This document shows positions 18,101 to 26,586 of a stretch of 64,000 nucleotides of DNA, in pieces. How positions within the stretch are numbered: position 1 is the first letter of the stretch; each line of letters begins with the position of its first letter. The stretch is from Thermoplasmata archaeon (GTDB lineage: Archaea > Thermoplasmatota > Thermoplasmata > Lutacidiplasmatales > UBA184). Position numbers and translations under genes: made by a program. A model generated the notes under the pieces. That model ran no database searches. It was not told where the DNA came from and worked only from the letters and a program-made list of their open reading frames with translations. Location: positions 680,672 to 744,671 of the forward strand of contig JAKIWE010000001.1 of the NCBI GenBank assembly GCA_022750195.1, read 5' to 3'.

Positions 18101-18234
18101 GATTCCCCCAAGATCGGAAAACGCGGGGTGCCGGCACCCTGGTTGATCGCGGAACTTCGGCAGACCGGCGAGCACGTTTTCCCTCGAGCGTGCGCGTTGG
18201 CCTTATAGGACGCGCCGCGTCCATCGCGCCGACG

Positions 18235-20157
18235 ATGTCCACCTCGAAGGCGGTTCATCGAATTCGATTCCCCGACGGAACGGAGCACCCGGTACCCGAC
18301 GGGACGACCGTTCGGCACGCGCTCGCGGCCTGGCAACCGGAGCGGGCCGCGACGTACCTCGCAGCGACTTTGGACGGACGGCCCGTCGACCTGGCGGCCC
18401 CGCTCGAGCGCTCGGGTCTCCTCGCGCCTCTCAGTTTTGACGACAAACTCGGTCGGGAAATCCTCCAGCATTCTGCCGCCCACGTCGTGGCGAAAGCGCT
18501 CACCCTGGTCGAACCGGCCGCCCTGCCCACGGTCGGGCCGCCGACCGACGAGGGGTTCTACTACGACTTCGACGTACGGCCCCTGACCCCGGACGACCAG
18601 AAAGCGGTGGAGGCCGCCGTGGCCCGGATCGTGGCAGCGGCCGAGCCGTTCCGCCGCGAGGAGATCGATCATGCCTCAGCCGTCGAACAGTTCCGAAACA
18701 ACCGCCACAAGGTCGAGTACATCGAAGCGATCCCGGAGGGCGAGAAGGTCAGCACCTACCGAACGGGCGACTGGGTCGACCTGTGCCGGGGACCACACGT
18801 CCCGGATACCTCCTGGCTCGGGGGCCTCCACCTGCTCGGCTTCTCCGCAATCACCTCGGAGGAGCGGCACGGCGGCGGGTCGTTCCAACGGATCCGCGGC
18901 GTCGCCTTCCCGACGGCCAGCCAGCTCCGGGAGTACCTCAAGCTGCGGAAGGAAGCGGAGGCGCGCGACCACCGTGTGCTCGGGGCCAAGCTCGAGCTGT
19001 TCACCTTCCACGACGACGTGCCCGGTTTCCCGTTCTGGCTCCCCAAGGGCATGATCGTGATCCGCGAGCTCGAGCGGTTCGTGACCGAGCACCTGGGCGA
19101 ATCCGGCTACTCCGAGGTCCGGACCCCGCTCCTGTTCTCCAGCGCGATCTACGAGACGAGCGGTCATTGGGAGAACTTCCGGGAGAACATGTTCCTGCTC
19201 GAGGTCGATGGTCGACCGTACGGGATCAAGCCGATGAACTGCCCCGGATCGATGCTGATCTTCGGGTCCCGGGCGCGCAGCTACCGCGAGCTCCCGATGC
19301 GCCTCGCCGAGTTCGCACCGCTGCACCGTCTGGAGCCGAGCGGCACCCTCCACGGGCTGACGCGGGTGCGCGAGCTCGTCCAGGACGACGCGCACCTGTT
19401 CGTCACCGAGGAGCAGGTCGAGACCGAGATCGCCACGCTGCTCGCGTGGATCGACCGGGCCTTCTCGACGTTCCGGCTCAGCTGGAGCTACGAGCTGTCG
19501 ACGCGGCCCGCGAAGTTCCTGGGCGAGCCGGCGGAGTGGGACCGGGCCGAGGCGGCGCTCGAGCGGTGCCTCAAGGCCTCCAAGGTCGCCTACAAGATCT
19601 CGCCCGGGGAGGGGGGATTCTACGCTCCCAAGATCGATATCCACATCCGCGACAGCCTCGGACGGCCCTGGCAGACCGGCACGATCCAGCTCGACTACCA
19701 GATGCCGAAGCGGTTTCGACTCCAGTACCAGGGCGCCGACGGACAGCTGCACATACCGATCGTCATTCACCGGACCATCCTCGGAACGTGGGAGAGGTTC
19801 CTAGGGGTCCTGCTCGAGCACACCAACGGCCGACTGCCACCGTGGCTGGCCCCCGTCCAACTGCGGGTCCTTCCGGTGACGGACGTGCACGTCGTGGCCG
19901 CGAAGAGCCTCGTCGAGGAGTTCGTGGCGGCGCACGTTCGGGCCGAGCTCGCTCCGGCCGACGAGACGCTCGGCAAGCGGGTGCGGGCCGCCGAGCTGGA
20001 GCGTGTTCCCTATGTCGCGGTCGTCGGCGACCAGGAGGTCGCGAACCACACGGTCGCGCTGCGCGTGCGGGGCGAGAAGGCCCCCCTCACGCTCTCCCGG
20101 GTGGAGCTCCTCGGTCGCGTCCTGGAGCGTTTGAAGCACCGCTCCTTCGACCCGTAG
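18235..20157 (+). CDS. thrS: Threonyl-tRNA synthetase, bacterial-type architecture (TGS + N2 editing + catalytic + anticodon)
   Basis: TGS-like N-terminus, HSAAH (HxxxH) and CRGPH editing motifs, MNCPGSM, VIHRTILGTWERF. Confidence 0.95.
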   Translation: MSTSKAVHRIRFPDGTEHPVPDGTTVRHALAAWQPERAATYLAATLDGRPVDLAAPLERSGLLAPLSFDDKLGREILQHSAAHVVAKALTLVEPAALPTVGPPTDEGFYYDFDVRPLTPDDQKAVEAAVARIVAAAEPFRREEIDHASAVEQFRNNRHKVEYIEAIPEGEKVSTYRTGDWVDLCRGPHVPDTSWLGGLHLLGFSAITSEERHGGGSFQRIRGVAFPTASQLREYLKLRKEAEARDHRVLGAKLELFTFHDDVPGFPFWLPKGMIVIRELERFVTEHLGESGYSEVRTPLLFSSAIYETSGHWENFRENMFLLEVDGRPYGIKPMNCPGSMLIFGSRARSYRELPMRLAEFAPLHRLEPSGTLHGLTRVRELVQDDAHLFVTEEQVETEIATLLAWIDRAFSTFRLSWSYELSTRPAKFLGEPAEWDRAEAALERCLKASKVAYKISPGEGGFYAPKIDIHIRDSLGRPWQTGTIQLDYQMPKRFRLQYQGADGQLHIPIVIHRTILGTWERFLGVLLEHTNGRLPPWLAPVQLRVLPVTDVHVVAAKSLVEEFVAAHVRAELAPADETLGKRVRAAELERVPYVAVVGDQEVANHTVALRVRGEKAPLTLSRVELLGRVLERLKHRSFDP

Positions 20158-20201
20158 ACCAAGCTCGATGAGCCCCGGCGCCCGGTCGGGCCCGGGGGCC
20201 C

Positions 20202-20402
20202 TCAGCGGCGCGAAGCCCGCAGGGCCCTCAAGGCGTCTTTCCGCGCGCTGAGAATCCGAGTCTCAAGTTCGACGGATCCGACCTGGTGGGCCTCCCGAAG
20301 ATGCATGCGCATGCGGGAAAGCTCGACGAGGGTACCACACTTCGGGCAGGTGACCCGGGAGCGACGCGACGAGCGGGAGTCCCGCGCCAGCCCGGCCTGC
20401 AT
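20202..20402 (-). CDS. Small C2H2-type zinc-finger protein
   Basis: CPKCGTLVELSRMRMHLREAH in a 66-aa ORF. Confidence 0.5.
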   Translation of the reverse strand: MQAGLARDSRSSRRSRVTCPKCGTLVELSRMRMHLREAHQVGSVELETRILSARKDALRALRASRR

Positions 20403-20658
20403 TCAGTGGCGCCACGACCCCCCCTCTTATTCCTCTTTGCCACGAGAGGAAAACCGCCGTCTCTACAGTTCTGTCCCGTAAATTGTTGACGCGGGGGTCC
20501 CGAATCCTGTTTCCCCAGTTGTTCATGGATCTCCGGTCTTCCCCGAACCCCGAGAGCAAAGTTGGCTTCATCACCCAATTCCGGCACAGTGCCCCTGACT
20601 CTCCCACCGTTCCACGACCTCTCCTCACGTTCATTCCCCCCCGAACCGTCGATAAACC

Positions 20659-21921
20659 GTGCGTGGTCGCAATGAGACGCCAGTCCGCACCGTGGTCGTC
20701 CCATTCCGCCCTCCCTACCCTCTCCTCCGCGCCCTTCTAGATGTCCGCTCGGGCACCCAGCGACTGCTTGCCGACTGGAGATCGCGTCCCGAGGAGTGTC
20801 GGTTCGAAGCGACGAAGCGGGTCTACCCGAGCCTGCGAGCTAGCTACCCCCACCTCGCGTCCAGTTGGGTTGTGACGATGGCGAACGAAGCCTCGGCGTC
20901 CCTCCGTTCCTGGGACCGCTGGCTCCGACGGATGAAGCGGCTCGACCCGCCACGCTGGGCTCGACTCCACGACCAGATTCCCCGACGTCGTGCCGTGAAG
21001 GGGAGCCTTCATCGGGCCCTCTATCGCCTCCGCGGTCGTGTCCTCGACATCACCCTGCATCGCGATCGCCACGTCCAGATCGAGCTCGGGTTCGTCCGGA
21101 ACCCCCTCTTCGAGCGATACGGAACCGCGTCGAACTGGACGTTCGGTCTCGCCGTCACTGACCGAGCTCTGATCTTCCAGTTTCGGGTCCCTCAAGATCA
21201 GCCGATCGTCGCCGAGAGCGCCGGGGTCGACCTCAACATGCCGTCGGCCGACCTCGCTACCTCGGACGGGCGAACGAGCTCCCTCGACCTTCGACCGATC
21301 ACCGCCATCCAAGGAGCGATGGCGCGGAAACGGGCCGCCATCTCCCGCCACATCTCGAAGGATCTCCGCCATCAGCGGGCCGTGCTCCGACGGTATCGTC
21401 GACGGGAGAGGAACCGGGTCCGGCCACTCCTCCACGCCGTGGGGAACGAGCTGCTGAGGCAGGTCGGGACTAGGAACGTCGTCTTCGAAGACCTATCGAG
21501 CACGACGGAGGAGTGCCAGAAGATCACGCGCGGGGGTGATCCTGACGCGCGCCGAAGACTTTCGGCCTGGACACACGGGGAGTTCCAAAGGATCGTGCGC
21601 TACAAGTCCACGACAGCGGTTGTTCGAGTGAACGCGAGAGGGACCTCCTCGGAGTGTCCGAACTGCGGTGGGCCGCTGGCCCACCCCTCGTGGCGACGGG
21701 CGACATGCGGGCACTGCCAGGGGGATTGGCACCGGGACCGGGCGGCCGCGTTGGTCATCCTGGGCCGAGGTCACCACCTCCTACGGGGAGCGGCTCCTCC
21801 CCCGAGCGCGCGCAACGAGCTCTTGGAGGCGGCGCGATGGCGTCCGGACGACGAGAGAAGTCCGGGCCCCGCCGGCGAGCCAATGAAAGGAGACGACGCG
21901 AAAGCGAGCGGACGAGGCTGA
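20659..21921 (+). CDS. tnpB: TnpB-like (IS200/IS605 OrfB) RuvC nuclease
   Basis: RuvC-I GVDLN, RuvC-II VVFEDLSS, zinc ribbon CPNCGG...CGHC, RuvC-III WHRDRAAALVIL; basic N-terminus. Confidence 0.85.
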   Translation: MRGRNETPVRTVVVPFRPPYPLLRALLDVRSGTQRLLADWRSRPEECRFEATKRVYPSLRASYPHLASSWVVTMANEASASLRSWDRWLRRMKRLDPPRWARLHDQIPRRRAVKGSLHRALYRLRGRVLDITLHRDRHVQIELGFVRNPLFERYGTASNWTFGLAVTDRALIFQFRVPQDQPIVAESAGVDLNMPSADLATSDGRTSSLDLRPITAIQGAMARKRAAISRHISKDLRHQRAVLRRYRRRERNRVRPLLHAVGNELLRQVGTRNVVFEDLSSTTEECQKITRGGDPDARRRLSAWTHGEFQRIVRYKSTTAVVRVNARGTSSECPNCGGPLAHPSWRRATCGHCQGDWHRDRAAALVILGRGHHLLRGAAPPPSARNELLEAARWRPDDERSPGPAGEPMKGDDAKASGRG

Positions 21922-22090
21922 ACCTGTCCGTTCAAAGAGGAGTAAGAGACCCTCGCTCTACCGGCGCGGGCGATCCGGGGGGGGCGAATTCGGCGATTTT
22001 TCGAGGTGGCGGAGCCGCCGATTGACTCGGGTAACCGTTTAATAGCCCTCCCCCCCCGCCGCCCTCGGTCTTTCACGCGCGGGTCTCCCC

Positions 22091-24202
22091 ATGGAAACGG
22101 TCGAACTCCTGATCGCGCTCGCCGGGATCCTAGCGCTCGCCTACGCCGGCATCCAGACCGTGCTCGTCCTTCGCGAGGAGGAGGGGACGGAAGAGATGCG
22201 CCGCATCTCCCAAGCGATCCGGGAGGGAGCGGTCGCCTTCCTACGCCAAGAGTACACGGTGGTCTTCGCGGTCGCGATCGCCCTCGCGATCATCATCGCG
22301 GTCGCCTTCGGTATCTCCGGTCCGGGCCCCGCGCTCGCGGTCGGCTTCCTGTTCGGCGCGGCGGGGAGCGCCCTCGCGGGCGCCGCGGGGATGCTCGTCT
22401 CGGTGCGGGCGAACGTGCGGACGGCCGCGCACGCGCGCAAGGGCAACCTCGCCGCGACGATGTCCTTCGCCTTCCGGGGCGGTAGCGTCACCGGTCTCAC
22501 GGTGGCCGGGCTCGCCCTCCTCGAGCTGATTGGCTTCTACGTCGTCTTCAACGGCGATGTGACCCAAATGATCGGGCTCCTGTTCGGCGCCTCGCTGATG
22601 AGCCTGTTCGCGCGGGTCGGCGGAGGGATCTACACGAAGGGTGCCGACGTCGGCGCCGACCTCGTGGGAAAGGTCGAGGCCGGCATCCCGGAGGACGACC
22701 CGAGAAACCCGGCGGTCATTGCGGACAACGTCGGCGACAACGTGGGCGACTGCGCGGGGATGGCGGCCGACCTGTTCGAAACGTACGTGGTGACCGCCCT
22801 CGGCACGATGCTCTTGGCCTACCTGATCGACAAAGGACCCACGAACTTCCTGGCGACGTTCCCGAACGCTGTCCTGTTCCCGTTGGTGGTCTGCGCGTGG
22901 GCGATCGTCGCGACCGTGGTCGGAGCTCTGTTCGTGCGGATGCGCCCCGGCGGCTCGATCATGGGGGCCCTGTACCAGGGCCTCGGCGCCACGACCGTGG
23001 TGGGCCTCGTCGGGCTCTACTTCCTCGACGGTCAGTTGATGGGGGGTAGCGTTCCGATCTTCGTCGCGACCGCGATCGGTCTGATCGTCATGGTCCTGAT
23101 CGTCGTCGTCACCGACTACTACACCTCGGCCAAGTACAAGCCGGTCGCGCGGATCGCGGACAGCGCGCAGGCCGGCGCGGGCCCGACGGTCATCACCGGA
23201 CTCTCCGTCGGCCTGGAGTCCGCCTGGGTACCGGGGTTGGTCATCGTCGCGGGGACGCTCGGTGCGTACGCCGCCCTCGCGTCCGCGAGCCCCGCGGGGA
23301 TCGGGACCGGCCTCGCGGCCTCGTCCTACGGGCTCTACGGCATCGGCCTAGCGGCGGCGAGCATGCTCGCCGTCACCGGGATGATCATCTCGATCGACGC
23401 CTTCGGACCGATCACCGACAACGCCGGCGGCATCGCGGAAATGGCAAAACTGCCCCCCGAAGCCCGCGCGGTCACCGACCCGCTCGACGCCGTTGGCAAC
23501 ACGACGAAAGCGATCACGAAGGGGTACGCCATCGGCTCGGCCGCCCTCGCGGCGCTAGCGCTCTTCGCCGCCTACACCTTCGCCGTGGCCAACAGCGCCA
23601 ACATCGGCTGGACGAGCTTCACGTCCCAGCTCACCATCGACAATCCGCTGGTCGTCGCGGGGCTGATCATCGGCGCGATCCTGCCGTTCTTCTTCACATC
23701 GTTCCTGATGAACGCGGTCGGAGTCGCCGCGCAGTCGATCGTCTTCGAGGTGCGGCGTCAGTTCCGCGAGATCAAGGGGATCATGGAGGGGACGGCCCAG
23801 CCGGAGTACGCGAACTGCGTGCGGATCGTCACGGTCACCGCCCTGCGGCAGCTCGCGGTGCCCGCGGCCATCGCGGTCGTCACTCCTCTCGCGGTCGGCT
23901 TCCTTCTCGGCCCCATCGCGCTCGCGGGCCTCCTGCTCGGCGTCATCCTCTCCGGTTTCCCGCTCGCCCTTACCATGACCACCGGCGGTGGGGCTTGGGA
24001 CAACGCGAAGAAGTACATCGAGTCCGGCCACTACGGCGGCAAGCACTCGGACGCGCACAAGGCGGCGATCGTCGGCGACACGGTCGGCGACGCGACCAAG
24101 GACACCGCCGGTCCGGCGATCAACCCGCTCATCAAGGTCGTCAACACCATTTCCATCCTGTTCGTCGCGCTGATGGTGGCCCACTCGGTGATCGGACTCT
24201 AA
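22091..24202 (+). CDS. hppA: Membrane-bound ion-translocating pyrophosphatase, K+-independent type
   Basis: GGGIYTKGADVGADLVGKVE, DDPRNPAVIADNVGDNVGDCAGMAADLFE, GNTTKAITKG signature. Confidence 0.96.
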   Translation: METVELLIALAGILALAYAGIQTVLVLREEEGTEEMRRISQAIREGAVAFLRQEYTVVFAVAIALAIIIAVAFGISGPGPALAVGFLFGAAGSALAGAAGMLVSVRANVRTAAHARKGNLAATMSFAFRGGSVTGLTVAGLALLELIGFYVVFNGDVTQMIGLLFGASLMSLFARVGGGIYTKGADVGADLVGKVEAGIPEDDPRNPAVIADNVGDNVGDCAGMAADLFETYVVTALGTMLLAYLIDKGPTNFLATFPNAVLFPLVVCAWAIVATVVGALFVRMRPGGSIMGALYQGLGATTVVGLVGLYFLDGQLMGGSVPIFVATAIGLIVMVLIVVVTDYYTSAKYKPVARIADSAQAGAGPTVITGLSVGLESAWVPGLVIVAGTLGAYAALASASPAGIGTGLAASSYGLYGIGLAAASMLAVTGMIISIDAFGPITDNAGGIAEMAKLPPEARAVTDPLDAVGNTTKAITKGYAIGSAALAALALFAAYTFAVANSANIGWTSFTSQLTIDNPLVVAGLIIGAILPFFFTSFLMNAVGVAAQSIVFEVRRQFREIKGIMEGTAQPEYANCVRIVTVTALRQLAVPAAIAVVTPLAVGFLLGPIALAGLLLGVILSGFPLALTMTTGGGAWDNAKKYIESGHYGGKHSDAHKAAIVGDTVGDATKDTAGPAINPLIKVVNTISILFVALMVAHSVIGL

Positions 24203-24294
24203 GGGTCGGGCGGCGGGGCCCTCCAAACGGGTTATCGGTCGCGCGAACCTTTGATAACGGCGGCCGACCTCCCGCTTTCGGAGGTTGTCCGCGC

Positions 24295-24339
24295 ATGTGC
24301 GACACCTGCGGCTGCACCCCGGAAAAGAAACCCAAGTGA
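24295..24339 (+). CDS. 14-aa micropeptide MCDTCGCTPEKKPK
   Basis: GGAGG 10 nt upstream of the ATG; TTTGATAA upstream; hairpin ccaggggc-ttg-gcccctgg downstream (24381-24399). Confidence 0.55.
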   Translation: MCDTCGCTPEKKPK

Positions 24340-24380
24340 CCTCCTTGGCCACGTGTCGCGTCGTCCGGGCCGCCGACGTG

Positions 24381-24399
24381 CCAGGGGCTTGGCCCCTGG
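24381..24399 (+). terminator. Hairpin downstream of the micro-ORF
   Basis: Perfect 8-bp stem ccaggggc / gcccctgg, 3-nt loop. Confidence 0.4.
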
Positions 24400-24423
24400 T
24401 TTGGCGACGAAGGATCGGAGGCG

Positions 24424-24786
24424 TTAGGCGTAGTGGCTGAGGGAGGAGCGGTCCTTGCGTGACGCTTCGCGCTGCTCGCCGCGCTCCTCGTTGCGACGCT
24501 CCCGCTCGCAGTCGTCCTCGGTGACCCACTGGAACTGGAGGTCCTCGGGGTGCTCGTGGCTCACGTACGCCCCCGCCTCGAACGCGGAGGTGATCAGCTC
24601 TTCCAGGTTCTCCACGTCGTTCCCCTCGAGCCGGCCGGCGGTCCGCCAGAACCAGTCCGGAGCCTTGCCCGCGGTCTGGAGGTACTCCGTCACGAGGTCG
24701 TACACCGAACTTCGTCCATCGCTCAGCCGGACGTGCAGATGTTTGTGCTCCTCCGGAGCTCCCGAAGCATCCTGATCCGAAGCCAT
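24424..24786 (-). CDS. Hypothetical protein, acidic/charged C-terminus
   Basis: Intact 120-aa ORF between convergent/divergent neighbours; no family recognised. Confidence 0.55.
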   Translation of the reverse strand: MASDQDASGAPEEHKHLHVRLSDGRSSVYDLVTEYLQTAGKAPDWFWRTAGRLEGNDVENLEELITSAFEAGAYVSHEHPEDLQFQWVTEDDCERERRNEERGEQREASRKDRSSLSHYA

Positions 24787-24892
24787 GCCGGTCGATGTCT
24801 ACCGGGGCCTATAAGCGCGAGCCGGCGGGCGGAGCCTGCTCCTCGCCAGTCCCACCCTTCATGAGGAAGCGCGGGCTGGAGGGACCGTTTCG

Positions 24893-25261
24893 ATGGCCGA
24901 CGCCGACCTCGCCGCGATCTCCGCCACCAACGTACCCCCGGCGACCAGCGCGCGGTACGTCTACCTGATGACGCGCCTTCGGACCAAGCAGATCACCATG
25001 GAGGAGGCGACCGAGCTGTTCTCTCTCCAACAGGGCCTGCTGAACGCCGCGCGAGCGGCCGCAGCCCGCGCCCCGGCAGCGTCTGCGACGACCGCGTCGC
25101 GTCTGGCGGGGGTGCCGACGCTCCCGATGCCGATGGCCCTCTCCGACGATACGCTGTGGACCGGCCTTCTGTTCGCGGGCGCGGGGGCCGGCCTGCTCGC
25201 GGCCGTGCTCCGCCGCGCTACCGAGGGGCCGAAACCGGCCGAGTCCGGCCGTCCGTCCTGA
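24893..25261 (+). CDS. Hypothetical protein with C-terminal TM segment
   Basis: ORF ends just before mre11; TGLLFAGAGAGLLAAVLRRA hydrophobic segment. Confidence 0.55.
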   Translation: MADADLAAISATNVPPATSARYVYLMTRLRTKQITMEEATELFSLQQGLLNAARAAAARAPAASATTASRLAGVPTLPMPMALSDDTLWTGLLFAGAGAGLLAAVLRRATEGPKPAESGRPS

Positions 25262-25272
25262 TCGGAGGGTCC

Positions 25273-26586
25273 ATGGACCCTCGGAACTTCCGCTTCGCCC
25301 ATTTGGCCGATGCTCACGTCGGTGCCTGGAGCCGGGACGCGGCGGTCCGTCACGCCCTTCGCGCGAGCGTTCTCGGGGCGCTCGCCGAGGTAGAAACTCG
25401 AGACTGCGAGTTCCTGCTGATCAGCGGCGACCTGTTCCACACCCCGATCCCCGAACCTTCCGAGGTCGCCCCGGTCGCCGCGGCCCTGAAGCGCCTCACC
25501 GACGCCGGGCGCCGCGTGTATGTGATCTACGGCTCGCACGATTACGTGGCGCACCGGGTCAGCTGGCTCGATGTCCTCGCCGAGACCGGAATCTTCCTTC
25601 GTGCCGCCCCCGAGGCGGTGCGCGTCGAGGGAGAGCGGTGGACGCTCCCGTTCCACACCGATGGCCCCACCGGGGCCCAGATCGCAGGGATCTCGGGCCG
25701 GGCGCATGGCCTCGACCGGAGCTATTTCGCGGCCGTCGACTCCGAGGCGTTCCGGGCGGCGCCGGGGTTCAAGATCTTCCAGTTCCACGCCGCCATCGAG
25801 GAGTACCTCCCCGAGCCGTTCCGAGGTCACATCCACGGCGTGCCGGTCCACGACCTCCCCGGCGGCTGCGACTACTACGCAGGGGGCCACATCCACTACT
25901 CCTACACCGGGGAGGGGCCCGATGGCGGCCTGCTGGTCAACCCCGGCGCGGTGTTCGGCACCAGCGTCAAGGACCTCGAGTACGGGGCGGCCGGACGCTC
26001 GCATCAGGGTGTCGTCGTGGTCACCGTCCAAGACGGTCGGCCCGAGGTCGAGTTCGTCGACACCGCCCCGCGAGCTCGACTGAAGGTGTTCGACGTCGAC
26101 CTCACCGGTCGCTCCGCCGAAGAGGCCCGGGCCACGGTGGCGAAGGCGATCGAGACGCAGGCCTCCCCGGGGGCGCTATTGTTCCCCCGACTCCACGGAC
26201 GGATCTCCGACGGCTCGCTCGCAGGGCTCGGGCTGCGGGCTTCGGACGCCGAAGCCTCGGCGCTCGGCGCCGCGGCCGTTCACTGGGACGTGCAAGAGGT
26301 GGCGGTCGAGCGGGAGGCGGACGGAGCGCCCCTAGCGACCGGCGACGTGGTCGACCGCGAGGTATTCGCGGAGTTGGCCCGGAACCAGGACCCTGCCCTG
26401 CCCGAACTCGCGGGCCCCGACGGGGAGTCGAAGATGGGCGAGCTGGTGCGCCAGCTTGGCTTCGCCCGCGCGGACGGCCAGTCGCTCGCCGATTACCGGG
26501 TCGAACGGATCGAGGTGGCCCTCGAGATCCTCGGGGTGACTCGCGCGCACCGTCCACGAGCGGAGCCGAGGGCCCGTGCAACTTAG
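25273..26586 (+). CDS. mre11: Mre11/SbcD DNA double-strand-break nuclease
   Basis: HLADAHVG, LLISGDLFH, YGSHD, GGHIHYS metallophosphoesterase motifs; followed directly by rad50. Confidence 0.93.
   Translation: MDPRNFRFAHLADAHVGAWSRDAAVRHALRASVLGALAEVETRDCEFLLISGDLFHTPIPEPSEVAPVAAALKRLTDAGRRVYVIYGSHDYVAHRVSWLDVLAETGIFLRAAPEAVRVEGERWTLPFHTDGPTGAQIAGISGRAHGLDRSYFAAVDSEAFRAAPGFKIFQFHAAIEEYLPEPFRGHIHGVPVHDLPGGCDYYAGGHIHYSYTGEGPDGGLLVNPGAVFGTSVKDLEYGAAGRSHQGVVVVTVQDGRPEVEFVDTAPRARLKVFDVDLTGRSAEEARATVAKAIETQASPGALLFPRLHGRISDGSLAGLGLRASDAEASALGAAAVHWDVQEVAVEREADGAPLATGDVVDREVFAELARNQDPALPELAGPDGESKMGELVRQLGFARADGQSLADYRVERIEVALEILGVTRAHRPRAEPRARAT

Noticed and set aside
17005-18672. 555-aa minus-strand ORF
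   Set aside because: Spans the 3' end of the surface protein, the C/D sRNA and the thrS 5' end in antisense; shadow composition.
20568-20574. GTGATGA (minus strand) as a second C/D-box sRNA
   Set aside because: No D box CTGA within a plausible distance downstream; no C'/D' pair.
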